A stretch of 64,000 bases of DNA from NCBI RefSeq assembly GCF_000332155.1, contig NZ_KB235904.1, forward strand, positions 2,441,805 to 2,505,804, in the 5' to 3' direction. The notes beneath the pieces were generated by a model. That model ran no database searches. It was not told the origin of the DNA and was given only the letters and a program-made list of their open reading frames with translations. Origin of the DNA: Kamptonema formosum PCC 6407. Lineage in GTDB: Bacteria > Cyanobacteriota > Cyanobacteriia > Cyanobacteriales > Microcoleaceae. How positions within the stretch are numbered: the first letter of the stretch is position 1; each line of letters starts with the position of its first letter. The position numbers and the translations under genes are program-made. Positions 35,250-44,323 of the stretch are shown in pieces.

Positions 35250-35666
35250 ATGTCTATTAGCAAACAAACACCTACAGACGAACGCATTGAAGAAAATATG
35301 GAAGCTCCTCACTACGATCGGGGAATTACTCCGGCGGAGACAGCAGCGCGTCAAGAGCGTGAGGGAGAGGGTTTTATGCACATTCGCACAGAAACAGATT
35401 TACAAGATTCCAATATTGACGAGCCAGCCGATCCTGATGCTATTCGGACTACGGATGGTTACACCGTAGATAAAGAGGGTTTAGTCAACAATTATGCGAT
35501 CGAACCCGAAATGTACATTAATGAACCCGGCGACTTGCGGGCAAAAGAGGAAGCAGAAGCTCGCGAGCGTGCCGAAGCAATCAAAGCACTCAAAAAAGAC
35601 AACGACGAAACTGGAAAGCTGACAATGGAAGAGGACGCGCGCGGTAAAGGGCCGGGAGTTATCTAG
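35250..35666 (+). CDS. Hydrophilic acidic protein, unknown function
   Basis: A 138-residue, strongly charged protein with no hydrophobic core (DERIEENMEAPHYDRGITPA, then ETAARQEREGEGFMHIRTET and LRAKEEAEARERAEAIKALK). It looks disordered or helical, like desiccation or stress proteins. CAGGAG lies 10 bases before the ATG. Family not recognised, though it is of a kind common in cyanobacteria. Confidence 0.65.
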   Translation: MSISKQTPTDERIEENMEAPHYDRGITPAETAARQEREGEGFMHIRTETDLQDSNIDEPADPDAIRTTDGYTVDKEGLVNNYAIEPEMYINEPGDLRAKEEAEARERAEAIKALKKDNDETGKLTMEEDARGKGPGVI

Positions 35667-35673
35667 GGTGAAT

Positions 35674-35709
35674 AGTTAACAGTTAACAGTTAACTGTTAA
35701 CTGTTAACT
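35674..35709. terminator. Perfect 36-base GTTAAC palindrome between convergent genes
   Basis: Five GTTAAC hexamers at seven-base spacing, arranged so the whole is self-complementary (centre at 35691/35692). It sits exactly between two convergent genes, 8 and 11 bases from their stops, and could stop transcription from both sides. Confidence 0.6.
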
Positions 35710-35719
35710 GTGGCGAATT

Positions 35720-37066
35720 TTACATCAAACCTGCGATTTCGTAGAGCCTTTTAACGAGAGTCAAAATTTTAGAGCCGTACTGCACATCAGCCGCCCAGCG
35801 TCCGCTAAGCTGATCTACTAAAGGAGCAATTCCCCGTGTGACAAAGCGAAATCGGGGATCGACAAGCTCCTGCACTAATGGCTCTGTGCTGGCGTAAGCT
35901 TTTAAATGTTGAATGTGAGCTCTTACGCCAATTCTGGCACTAGGAAAAGATGCAGTTTCCGTAGAACCTCCTACAGAGCCCAAAGCGGCAAAATTATTTT
36001 GAGTCGGGCGGATTTCTCCGCCAAATCGCAGGAAATTAGTTTCTAGGCACATTTGAGAAAAGGCAAGATCGTAGTTAACGCCCTCAATAGTCCCTTCCTC
36101 TCGATAAAGCTTAGCTATATCGGGAAAATTATTTAAAACATTCTCGTTATTCGTCTTTAAAAACATCATTAACTGCACTTCAGTTGCACTTCCTGGTGTC
36201 ATAATTTTGTCGATGTTACCCGGATCGATCTTAAAGTTAGACCGCAAAACTACAGCGCGGTTGGGATTGTCCCAAGTCACGGAAATATTAAAGTCTCGCA
36301 GTTCAATTGCTTTGACATAAACGATGTTTTTGTAGTTGACGCGGTTAACTCTGGAAAGCTTAGATAAGTCAATTTTCAATCTATCTACTAAATCAATGGG
36401 GATGTAGGAATTGCCATTAATTAAAACTCCCTGCTCTCCATAAATTTGACCGTTGATGTTGATTTTGATCGGAAAATATGTATTGGGGGGGGGAGTGGGG
36501 ATGGAACCGCCTGTAATCCACATTGACAAACCATCAGCGATTCCCAAGGCGATGTCGCGGCGGCGAGTTTGAATTAAGGCGCGATCGTCGGGGTTAGTGA
36601 GATAGCCAATTTCAAGTAGTACCGAAGGAATGAGAATCCATCGGCAAAATATCAATCGCCCCAAACCAGTAGCGCTGTCTGGTTTCGCTCCACGATTGGG
36701 CAATTGGGGAACCCGCCGCAGCAAGGCCATGATTAGCATTTCAGCATCAGCTTTGCGTTCGTTATTGGCTGCAATGTAAAAAATTGTTGCGCCGCGAACA
36801 GAAGGGTTAGAAGCCCCGCTAGCTTGGATTTCTAAGGCTAAATCGCCTTTGCGAGAGCGGGCGTTAATCCAGTCAATAGTTTGTTCTTGAGAGAGTTCGT
36901 CGGGTGCTGCTATAATTTCGACAGCTCGCGATCGCAATTCAGCTACCACCAAGTCGCGAATCAGGATCATTTCCTTGGCTTCTGTTGTACCACCTGCGAT
37001 CGTTCCGGGATCTCTTGCTCCATTTTCAAAGCCACCGTGAGCTGCTGATAAAAAAATTCTAGCCAT
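35720..37066 (-). CDS. Two-domain peptidoglycan hydrolase (amidase plus glucosaminidase)
   Basis: A 448-residue protein. Residues ~1-185 are an N-acetylmuramoyl-L-alanine amidase of the Amidase_3 type (SAAHGGFENGARDPG, LALEIQASG, SVLLEIGYLTN, with zinc-ligand H9 and E residues). A middle part (about 195-270) resembles a copper-amine-oxidase-like N-terminal fold. The C-terminal ~160 residues resemble an endo-beta-N-acetylglucosaminidase (SQMCLETNFLRFGG, NNFAALGSVGG). Together they would cut both the stem peptide and the glycan. No signal peptide is visible, which is odd for a wall enzyme. Confidence 0.85.
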   Translation of the reverse strand: MARIFLSAAHGGFENGARDPGTIAGGTTEAKEMILIRDLVVAELRSRAVEIIAAPDELSQEQTIDWINARSRKGDLALEIQASGASNPSVRGATIFYIAANNERKADAEMLIMALLRRVPQLPNRGAKPDSATGLGRLIFCRWILIPSVLLEIGYLTNPDDRALIQTRRRDIALGIADGLSMWITGGSIPTPPPNTYFPIKININGQIYGEQGVLINGNSYIPIDLVDRLKIDLSKLSRVNRVNYKNIVYVKAIELRDFNISVTWDNPNRAVVLRSNFKIDPGNIDKIMTPGSATEVQLMMFLKTNNENVLNNFPDIAKLYREEGTIEGVNYDLAFSQMCLETNFLRFGGEIRPTQNNFAALGSVGGSTETASFPSARIGVRAHIQHLKAYASTEPLVQELVDPRFRFVTRGIAPLVDQLSGRWAADVQYGSKILTLVKRLYEIAGLM

Positions 37067-37676
37067 ATCTTTTGGATTTTAGATTTTAGATTCAACTAAG
37101 TCAATTTAAAATGTTATAGGAATATTTGATAATTTGTGAACTATATTTTTTTGAGCGAACCGCAGAGGCGGCACAGGGGAAGAGTCACAGCAGAGATGAT
37201 GTTTTTTATAACTGATTTGGGGTAGCTCCCAGTATTTTATTGACCATTCGTTCATTGAATCTCTTGATTAAGTTTCCTCTGATACGCCCGTCGAAAGTGG
37301 ACTAATTAGTGATGGGTCAAATGGTAGGTAATTACTGTAGGTTGATTGACCTATAAAGTATTGCCAATATTGGTTTTCGCGAAGTTGTTTTACTGTTTCA
37401 AGCGTTCCGATGCTCAGGAAGAAGGGAATAGGTAAGTCTTAACCGCCAAGGCGACATCAGACGCGATGCCTCCGACTGGCTACGCCTACGATTGCTTCCA
37501 CCCTCTTTGATTGCCTCCTGCCTTCTGCCATATTGTAAAGTTTTGAGACAAGCACTCACGTTATCTCTAAAAAATCTGTATCATAAATTACAGAATTAAT
37601 TTTTCTGCGCCTTCGCTTTGTGTTGAAGCCTACAACCTCACCTTGGCGCAGCCCGTTCGCCCCATAAGGATTAATT
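37067..37676. other. Gene-free spacer with repeat fragments
   Basis: No supported gene in 610 bases. It holds a 23-base stretch (37408-37430, containing GATGCTCAGGAAGAAGGG) identical to 43816-43838, a CCGCCAAGGCG half-repeat, and a CCTCCTGCCTTCTGCC heptamer-like run. Confidence 0.6.
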
Positions 37677-37943
37677 ATGAAACTTCAATCAGATATTCGC
37701 GCTTGGCAACCGCCAGCAAGTATTGTAAACGCAGGCGTGTGGGATAAATTTCGCGATCGCTCTACCTCAGCTTCACCCAAGTTTGCTCCCTCCACCTGGG
37801 TCAAATTATTTAACCCTCCGACAGCCTTCAGCTTTGATGAAGCTTGGCTTTTGTGCCAATATTCTGAAGATAAATGGCTAGCTTGGATTCCTGACTATGG
37901 CGAAATTTTGCTCGGCATTGATGAATTTTGTAGCCAGATTTAG
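37677..37943 (+). CDS. Small conserved cyanobacterial protein
   Basis: An 88-residue soluble protein (FAPSTWVKLFNPPTAFSFDE, then AWLLCQYSEDKWLAWIPDYG). Tryptophan-rich and proline-rich. AAGGATTAATT stands before the ATG. No family name assigned; function unknown. It is followed by GTTAACA repeats and the helicase gene. Confidence 0.65.
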   Translation: MKLQSDIRAWQPPASIVNAGVWDKFRDRSTSASPKFAPSTWVKLFNPPTAFSFDEAWLLCQYSEDKWLAWIPDYGEILLGIDEFCSQI

Positions 37944-38023
37944 ATTCAGTCTCAAAGTAAAAAACGAAATTATTTGGAGGATGGGTTGAGCGCTTTGGGA
38001 AACCCATCCTACTCTTGCGATTT

Positions 38024-38057
38024 GTTAACAGTTAACAGTTAACAGTTAACCGTTAAC
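38024..38057. repeat. Five GTTAACA heptamers
   Basis: Five GTTAAC units at seven-base spacing, 46 bases before the helicase start. Same motif as at 4671, 12548 and 35674. Confidence 0.85.
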
Positions 38058-38102
38058 AATTAACAATTAAAATAAAAGAGGCATGAATAAATCCCTCAGC
38101 CA

Positions 38103-39641
38103 ATGCCTCGGACTCCTACCTTAACATTCGATCGCGGTACTCTACTCCTGCATCCACCACCCAGAGGCAAAGCCTGGGTGGACTTTGCGACGTGGGACGA
38201 TCGCGTGGAAAAATTTCGGATTCCGGCTATTCACTATCGGCCTCTGCTAGAAGCGTTGCAAGCGGAACGCCTTAACTACACTGACGACGCAAAGGGATAT
38301 CAACAACTCGAACTCGTCCCCAGCGTTGAAATGCCGCCCTATCAGCATCAAGAAGAAGCCTTAGCAGCTTGGCAACAAGCGGGTAGTAAAGGCGTTGTGG
38401 TACTTCCTACGGCATCGGGCAAAACTTACCTCGCACAATTAGCGATGCAAGCAACTGGTCGCAGTAGCCTAATTGTAGTGCCAACTCTGGATTTAATGCA
38501 CCAGTGGTATGCGAATTTAAAGGCAGCTTTTCCCGATATTGAAATCGGATTGCTAGGTGGTGGTTCGCGGGATAAAACGCCAATTCTAGTGGCTACTTAC
38601 GACAGTGCAACCATTCACGCTGAAACTTTGGGTAATAAATATGGTTTGCTAGTTTTTGACGAGTGCCATCACTTACCGACTGATTTTTATCGAGTGATCG
38701 CTGAGTATGCGATCGCACCCTTCCGCCTTGGGTTAACAGCAACACCCGATCGTTCCGATGGCCGTCACAGCGACCTCAACGCCCTGATCGGCCCTACAGT
38801 TTTCAGTCGCACGCCCGAACAACTGGCAGGGGGCGCTTTAGCTGAACATAAGATAGTTCAGATCATGGTCAAATTGTCAAAGGAAGAGGGCGATCGCTAC
38901 CAAGAACTGATTAAAATTCGTAACGAATTCTTAAAACAATCCAATATTAAGCTATCCAGCCTTGAAGGTTGGAAAAACTTTGTGATGATGAGTGCGCGAT
39001 CGCCTCTCGGTCGTCGTGCCATGTTAGCACACCGCGAAGCCAAAGAAATCTCGCTTTGTACAGATGGAAAAATCAGAGTTTTGGCAGGCTTACTTGCCCA
39101 ACATTACCCCCATCGCACTCTAATTTTTACCGCAGATAACGCCACTGTTTACCGCGTTTCCCAAGAATTTTTAATCCCAAGTATTACCCATCAAACGCCA
39201 GTTAAAGAGCGCCATCAAATCCTTACCCAATTTCGCAGCGGCGAATATAACACTTTAATTGCTTCCCACGTTCTAAATGAAGGTGTTGACGTTCCCGATG
39301 CCAGAATAGCTATTATTTTATCCGGGACGGGAAGCGAACGGGAATACATACAACGTTTAGGACGAGTGCTTCGTAAAGGCAATGATGAAAACAAGTTAGC
39401 AATTCTCTATGAAGTAGTTACAGAAAACACCAGTGAAGAACGCACTTCTCAGCGGCGGCGGGGGGAAAGCAAACCGGAAAAACCTAAAAAATCTAAAGAG
39501 AAAGAACAAGAACAACCAGAATATGAGCAATTGGAATTTATTAAGCCAACACTAATCTATGGTGTAAATCAGCCCACTACTAGGCTAGCTGCTGAAACTC
39601 CGGCGAAATGGGGAGAAAATCATGATGAAAGTCAAGATTGA
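38103..39641 (+). CDS. XPB-like superfamily 2 DNA helicase
   Basis: A 512-residue helicase. Order: an N-terminal ~80-residue domain, a Q-like motif (PPYQHQEEAL), Walker A LPTASGKT (about residue 100), the Walker B variant DECHH (about 192), motif III LTATPDR, and C-terminal RecA motifs with HVLNEGVDVPDA and QRLGRVLRKG. The order and the short thumb-like region match XPB/Ssl2-type helicases (archaeal XPB2). The tail is lysine-rich. Bax1/DUF790, the known nuclease partner of archaeal XPB, is encoded 686 bases downstream, which supports a role in nucleotide-excision-like repair or defence. Confidence 0.88.
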   Translation: MPRTPTLTFDRGTLLLHPPPRGKAWVDFATWDDRVEKFRIPAIHYRPLLEALQAERLNYTDDAKGYQQLELVPSVEMPPYQHQEEALAAWQQAGSKGVVVLPTASGKTYLAQLAMQATGRSSLIVVPTLDLMHQWYANLKAAFPDIEIGLLGGGSRDKTPILVATYDSATIHAETLGNKYGLLVFDECHHLPTDFYRVIAEYAIAPFRLGLTATPDRSDGRHSDLNALIGPTVFSRTPEQLAGGALAEHKIVQIMVKLSKEEGDRYQELIKIRNEFLKQSNIKLSSLEGWKNFVMMSARSPLGRRAMLAHREAKEISLCTDGKIRVLAGLLAQHYPHRTLIFTADNATVYRVSQEFLIPSITHQTPVKERHQILTQFRSGEYNTLIASHVLNEGVDVPDARIAIILSGTGSEREYIQRLGRVLRKGNDENKLAILYEVVTENTSEERTSQRRRGESKPEKPKKSKEKEQEQPEYEQLEFIKPTLIYGVNQPTTRLAAETPAKWGENHDESQD

Positions 39642-39709
39642 GTATTACTAATTAGTGTAATCTCATGTTATAATCTTATAATTATAATACTTACTCAGAG
39701 AACCACAGA

Positions 39710-39775
39710 AACCGGGTTTCTTCGCTTATTGATCGCCAGAAATCGGTTTTATTCAAGAAACCCGATTTCTCTGTA
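39710..39775. repeat. GAAACCGGGTTTC palindromic repeat
   Basis: AGAAACCGGGTTTCTT at the left and AAGAAACCCGATTTCT at the right, in the spacer between the helicase and the next gene. Diverged member of the family at 34939. Confidence 0.7.
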
Positions 39776-39850
39776 CCTCACTTACCTGGAAAGTGCTGTA
39801 ACATGGAGAGTGCGTAAGTCCTAAATCGTTCGACTTAGATAGCAAAAAAA

Positions 39851-40312
39851 ATGAGCAATATCTTACAACTAAGTAACTTTAAAATTTTCCAGAAAAATAC
39901 TGGAGTCTGGGAAGGAAACTGGACAATTCTCGATGGAGACTGCAAGGAAATCCAGAGATTTATAGCGGTTGTTACCCAGAGAATAATTGACAATCAGTGG
40001 AGACAAACCAATGTTCAGACATATAGCAATGGCAAAATTGAAACTCAAAACTTTATAGGTTATGTTGTTGGTGAAGGAAAAGTGAAAATTGAAAGTCCCA
40101 ACCCGCCTTTTTCCAACTATAATACATTAGCCACAGAATTTGGAGACGATCTGATAATTTTTCAAGTGTGGGACAACGCCAATGGTAGTTTGAGGGCTAT
40201 TGAAACTATTAATCTGGTCAGTGCTTATGAACGAATCCGCACTACTCAAAGCTTGACACCAGAAGGAAAACTCAGAGGAGTGATGGTAATTACTGAACGG
40301 AAAATTGAGTAA
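39851..40312 (+). CDS. Lipocalin-like small protein (DUF3598-like)
   Basis: A 153-residue soluble protein rich in beta strands (GVWEGNWTILDGDCKEIQRF, then WRQTNVQTYSNGKIETQNFI and SLTPEGKLRGVMVITERKIE). The pattern resembles the cyanobacterial DUF3598 proteins, which are thought to have a lipocalin-type barrel; the match is by eye. It lies between the helicase and the nuclease, 15 bases before the nuclease gene, so it may be translated with it. Confidence 0.5.
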   Translation: MSNILQLSNFKIFQKNTGVWEGNWTILDGDCKEIQRFIAVVTQRIIDNQWRQTNVQTYSNGKIETQNFIGYVVGEGKVKIESPNPPFSNYNTLATEFGDDLIIFQVWDNANGSLRAIETINLVSAYERIRTTQSLTPEGKLRGVMVITERKIE

Positions 40313-40327
40313 AAAATTTCCCTGCTT

Positions 40328-41542
40328 ATGTTACCGAGTGATTTATTAAGTCATCGCCAAAATGGTGAGTCAATCATCCCGCTACGCCTCAATATCGATT
40401 CCAGAAACCTAGATACAGCTAGCGAAATGATTGCCTGTTTTCAAGCAGCAATTGGCACAACTCAAGGCGAACTAGATCGAGGTTTACAAGAATTAGAAGG
40501 CGATAGTCCAGACTATCGCCTTAAGCGAGGATTTGCTCATCTTCTCAGAAGTGGTTTTTGTACATTTGAGGTAGTTAGTCCCCTAGAACCATCTGAGTTA
40601 AGGCAGCGAATTTTTGCCTTAGCTTCTCAGTCAATACCTAGCAGTAATTCTACGCTGTTAACTCTTGAAAAAGTAGCAATTGAACTGAGTCAAGAGTTAA
40701 ATAGAGAGGTTTTGCCTACAGAATTGAGTTTTGGTTTATACGCAGATTTAGCCGAGAATAAAATCCTTACTCAATTTGATGCACCAACGCCAGAAGATTT
40801 ATTACATAGATATAATGTTTCTCAAGTCCAAGGTATATTTTATCGTGCCAGTCACGTTCAATTAAACGCCCATCGCAACGATCCAGGGGAGTATAAACTA
40901 TTATTTCGCTATCTTAAACTCTTTCAATTAATGACTTATATTGAAGGTGATGCCGATCGAGGTTTTACTCTGACAATTGATGGGCCTGTAAGCTTATTTA
41001 AGCCAAGCACTCGTTACGGTCTTGCTTTAGCTAAAATGATACCAGCGTTGCTGCACGTTACCAAATGGAGTTTGCACGCGACTTTACAAAATCGTGACCC
41101 TTATAGTGGTGTTTGGAAAACAGGTAAATTTACTTTTAACTCGGATTGCGGCTTGGTTAGTCACTATCCCCCCGGTAAACCTTATGATAGTATGTTAGAA
41201 GCGTCATTTGCTGGTAAGTGGGATGCGCTAAAAACAGAATGGCGACTGGAGAGAGAAGTTGATTTAATCCCAATTCCTGGTAGCGTGATGATTCCAGATT
41301 TTCGGTTAGTTCATCCCGATGGCAGGTCATTTTTATTGGAAATTGTCGGTTATTGGCGACCAGAATATTTGCAAAAGAAATTTTCTCAAGTTCGACGTTC
41401 TGAATGCGATAATTTGATTTTGGCGATTTCAGAAAGATTGAATTTAGAAAAAGCGGGGGTGCAGGTGAAAGATGTGCCGGCTAAGATTATCTGGTTTAAA
41501 GATAAATTATTGCCCAAGGCAGTGCTGGAAGTGCTAGATTAA
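40328..41542 (+). CDS. Bax1/DUF790-type nuclease, helicase partner
   Basis: A 404-residue protein. It starts MLPSDLLSHRQNGESIIPLR, typical of DUF790. The C-terminal nuclease has IPDFRLVHPDG then LLEIVGYWRPEYLQKK, i.e. the D...E-x-V of a PD-(D/E)XK core followed by a conserved tryptophan and basic patch. In archaea Bax1 binds XPB and cuts DNA at bubble junctions. Here it is on the same strand as the XPB-like helicase with one small gene between, which supports the same pairing. Confidence 0.85.
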   Translation: MLPSDLLSHRQNGESIIPLRLNIDSRNLDTASEMIACFQAAIGTTQGELDRGLQELEGDSPDYRLKRGFAHLLRSGFCTFEVVSPLEPSELRQRIFALASQSIPSSNSTLLTLEKVAIELSQELNREVLPTELSFGLYADLAENKILTQFDAPTPEDLLHRYNVSQVQGIFYRASHVQLNAHRNDPGEYKLLFRYLKLFQLMTYIEGDADRGFTLTIDGPVSLFKPSTRYGLALAKMIPALLHVTKWSLHATLQNRDPYSGVWKTGKFTFNSDCGLVSHYPPGKPYDSMLEASFAGKWDALKTEWRLEREVDLIPIPGSVMIPDFRLVHPDGRSFLLEIVGYWRPEYLQKKFSQVRRSECDNLILAISERLNLEKAGVQVKDVPAKIIWFKDKLLPKAVLEVLD

Positions 41543-41567
41543 GTAGTCGGATATAAATATAATTTAC

Positions 41568-41678
41568 CATGTCATTGCGAGCGAGTAGTCGGATATAAAT
41601 AAATTTACTCATGTCATTGCGAGCGAAGCGGAGCTTTTCTCTTGGCCTTGCGATTGCTTCGCTTCGCTCGCAATGATA
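41568..41678. repeat. GTCATTGCGAGCG repeat cluster
   Basis: Two GTCATTGCGAGCGA half-copies separated by a GTAGTCGGATATAAAT repeat, closed by CGCTCGCAATGA at the right. Same family as 12300-12437. Confidence 0.8.
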
Positions 41679-41684
41679 GATCAA

Positions 41685-41752
41685 AGAAACCGGGTTTTTT
41701 ACGAAAATACTTCGTTTTTACCCACAGATTCTCTCAAAAACCCGGTTTCTGG
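41685..41752. repeat. GAAACCGGGTTTTT palindromic repeat, reversed
   Basis: Matches 34939-35006 in the opposite orientation, including the inner TACGAAAATACTTCG stretch. It abuts the REP-like cluster on its left. The rest of the spacer to 41915 holds no gene. Confidence 0.8.
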
Positions 41753-41915
41753 GGCCATAAACGAGCAATAGAGTGCTTAATAACACTCAATTATAAGAGG
41801 GTTGAATAATTATTTGGTGAGTACATTTCAATATTATTAGATGAGTGACTGGGTGGCATTGACGATCGCTTGCAGTTGGCGATCGCTACTCTTGAAATCA
41901 CAACGATGGACTTCC

Positions 41916-43619
41916 TTAAAGAATCTTAGGTTGAACGATCGCTAAAGCCGATCGCAACGCCTCAAAGCGGTTCTCCATCAGGTGAATTTGTGGCGACACA
42001 CCCCCATCTTCCACCTGAGACAATTTGTTGCTTGTAGAAAAACGTTGCAACTGAAGTTTTTCAATGCGGCGCTGAACCTGTCCGGGTGTCACCACAATCC
42101 ACACATGACGTTGACGCTTCACTGCATTTTCCACCATCGTTTCCACCGCCAAGGCCGCTGTCACCCCAATTGACGGCACTTCGCTCAAATCTAACACCAG
42201 AGCCTGATAGTCTTTAACCATTGACATCCGCTCAGAGATGATCTTCGCAGCTCCAAAACTCAAAGGCCCCCCCAATTGAAATAGCAAAATATCTTCCCCG
42301 GACTGGATTAATATCTCTTGTTCCCCCAGACTCAAATTATGATTAGACTGAGCCGGATTAGTAATAGCTTGAACGCGATCGCTCTGCAAATCCGTCAAGC
42401 GTTTAATCGTTAGTAGGTTAGCAATAAACGCCCCTACCACCACAGCCGTAATCAAATCCACAAAAACCGTCAGCAACAGCACCAAATACATCAATCCTGT
42501 GCCTTTGAAGGATAGATGATGGGCGCGTTTAATAAATCCCCAGTCAATAATATCAATCCCAACTTTCAGCAAAAGACCCGCCAGCACAGCGTGAGGAATT
42601 ACCGTCGTTAAAGGCCCCGCCCAGAGCACGATCAGCAACAGCACCACCGCATGAATCATCCCCGATAAAGGAGTTTTGCCCCCAGCCTGCACATTTACCA
42701 CCGTTCGCATAGTGGCTCCCGCCCCTGGTAAGCCCCCAAATAAGCCAGAAATACAATTGCCAATCCCCTGACCGATTAACTCCTTATCAGAATCATGCTG
42801 CGTATGTGAAATACTATCTGCCACTAAAGAGGTTAACAAAGAGTCGATCGCACCTAAAATTCCCAACATCAGCCCATAGCGAAAAATCTCCTTCATCTCG
42901 CTAAGGTTAAATGCAGGGATTCGCAACGTCGGTAATCCCGTAGGAATTGCCCCAATGCGCGGGATATCTGCATCGCGAAATAACACCACTGAGATGATAG
43001 TAACGACCACCAACGCCAACAGAGGCGAGGGTACGATGCGATTAATCTTGGGCGGTACTGCAAACACTAATACCAGCGTCAGCAGCCCCAGCCCCGTTGC
43101 CACAGGGTTTGGCTGACTGAGATAGGTCGGTAACTGTTGTATTGTTCCCCAGACTCCGCCTGTTCCTTGATAGCCCAGTAGCGGCGGAATTTCGATCGAG
43201 ATAATGATGACCCCAATCCCCGACATGAAGCCAGAAATCACGGTATAGGGCATCAGGGTAATGTACTGTCCCAGACGCAACACTCCGAACAGAATTTGGA
43301 AGAGTCCCCCCAAGATGACGACAGTAAACGCCAGCGCCAACCCCGTATCCGGGTGACGTGCGACCAAAGCAGCGATGACAGTAGTGATCACCACCGTCAT
43401 CGGGCCAGTGGGCCCCGAAACTTGAGCGGGAGTGCCACCAAATAAAGCAGCGAAAAAGCCGACAAAAATTGCGCCATAGAGACCTGCGATCGCTCCCGCC
43501 CCAGAGGAAACTCCAAAGGCTAACGCCAAGGGTAACGCCACAATTGCCGCAGTCAAGCCACCAAATACATCGCCCCGCAGGTTCCGCAAATGAATGCTGT
43601 TTACAAGTTTGATCGACAC
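41916..43619 (-). CDS. bicA: SulP-family transporter, BicA-like bicarbonate carrier
   Basis: A 567-residue membrane protein. The transporter core (GGLTAAIVALPLALAFGVSS, GPTGPMTVV, MPYTVISGFMSG, AIDSLLTSLVADS, GLPGAGATMRTVVN) aligns with BicA, the sodium-dependent bicarbonate transporter of cyanobacterial CO2 concentration. A C-terminal STAS domain (about 440-560, LVLDLSEVPSIGVTAA) follows. It differs from classic BicA in the loop before the PTGP motif (SGPTGP rather than SEPTGP), so sulphate or another anion cannot be excluded. Plasma membrane; single gene. Confidence 0.85.
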   Translation of the reverse strand: MSIKLVNSIHLRNLRGDVFGGLTAAIVALPLALAFGVSSGAGAIAGLYGAIFVGFFAALFGGTPAQVSGPTGPMTVVITTVIAALVARHPDTGLALAFTVVILGGLFQILFGVLRLGQYITLMPYTVISGFMSGIGVIIISIEIPPLLGYQGTGGVWGTIQQLPTYLSQPNPVATGLGLLTLVLVFAVPPKINRIVPSPLLALVVVTIISVVLFRDADIPRIGAIPTGLPTLRIPAFNLSEMKEIFRYGLMLGILGAIDSLLTSLVADSISHTQHDSDKELIGQGIGNCISGLFGGLPGAGATMRTVVNVQAGGKTPLSGMIHAVVLLLIVLWAGPLTTVIPHAVLAGLLLKVGIDIIDWGFIKRAHHLSFKGTGLMYLVLLLTVFVDLITAVVVGAFIANLLTIKRLTDLQSDRVQAITNPAQSNHNLSLGEQEILIQSGEDILLFQLGGPLSFGAAKIISERMSMVKDYQALVLDLSEVPSIGVTAALAVETMVENAVKRQRHVWIVVTPGQVQRRIEKLQLQRFSTSNKLSQVEDGGVSPQIHLMENRFEALRSALAIVQPKIL

Positions 43620-44323
43620 GGTGTTATTTAATATCCAGGGTTTGAGCAGATGATACTGCTGTTGTTACTGGAATAGCAATACAGGAATATTAATGGTGCG
43701 AAGCATTGGCACGGTTGTGCTGCCAATAACTAGATGCCGAGCGGCTATGCTCATAACCACTTATATAGCTAGGGACTACGATGCTCAGGGCTAGGGACTA
43801 GGGACTACGATGCTTCGATGCTCAGGAAGAAGGGAATAGAATCAGCGCGTTCCAGCAATCGATCGCCTCTGGAATTAAGACCAGCGCCACAACTGCAATC
43901 GCTACAAGATATTTTTGAGTGTATAAAACCGCTCTTTCTGGCACGATTGAGCGACGATTCTCGGACAAACCTAGTTTTTTGCTTAATCCTATCCCAGTCA
44001 CAACTTACACATTCCGACCCAAAAAAGAGGGTCAATTGTTGCAGATTTTACCGTAATGTAATTCCCCCAAAAGTAAGGAAAAAAATAAAAAAATTTCTTA
44101 CTTTTTCCGCGTTTTTTTATACCTAAAGATATATAACCAAAGATTTAACTTACCGTTAAGCTAAAGTTAACCAAGTTCACTCACCATCGTTATAGCTGAG
44201 GGCAAAAAATCTGCTTGCACGTTGAGTTAGCTTAGATTTAGCTCAAAGCAAGCTCAGTCAAACATTCAATTACTCTGCCCTGGGTGTGAACCAAAGTTTA
44301 AGTAAAAGTTAAAAATTAGGTTC
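43620..44323. other. Spacer with repeat fragments, no supported gene
   Basis: Between two divergent genes. It holds GGGACTA/GGGCTA heptamer-like runs at 43765-43815 and a 23-base stretch shared with 37408. Short open frames on both strands overlap each other and have no protein-like features. Promoters for both flanking genes must lie here but none stands out. Confidence 0.6.

Noticed and set aside
43805..44126. Two overlapping frames on opposite strands in the bicA spacer
   Set aside because: Neither has recognisable features, and part of the sequence is a dispersed repeat shared with 37408.
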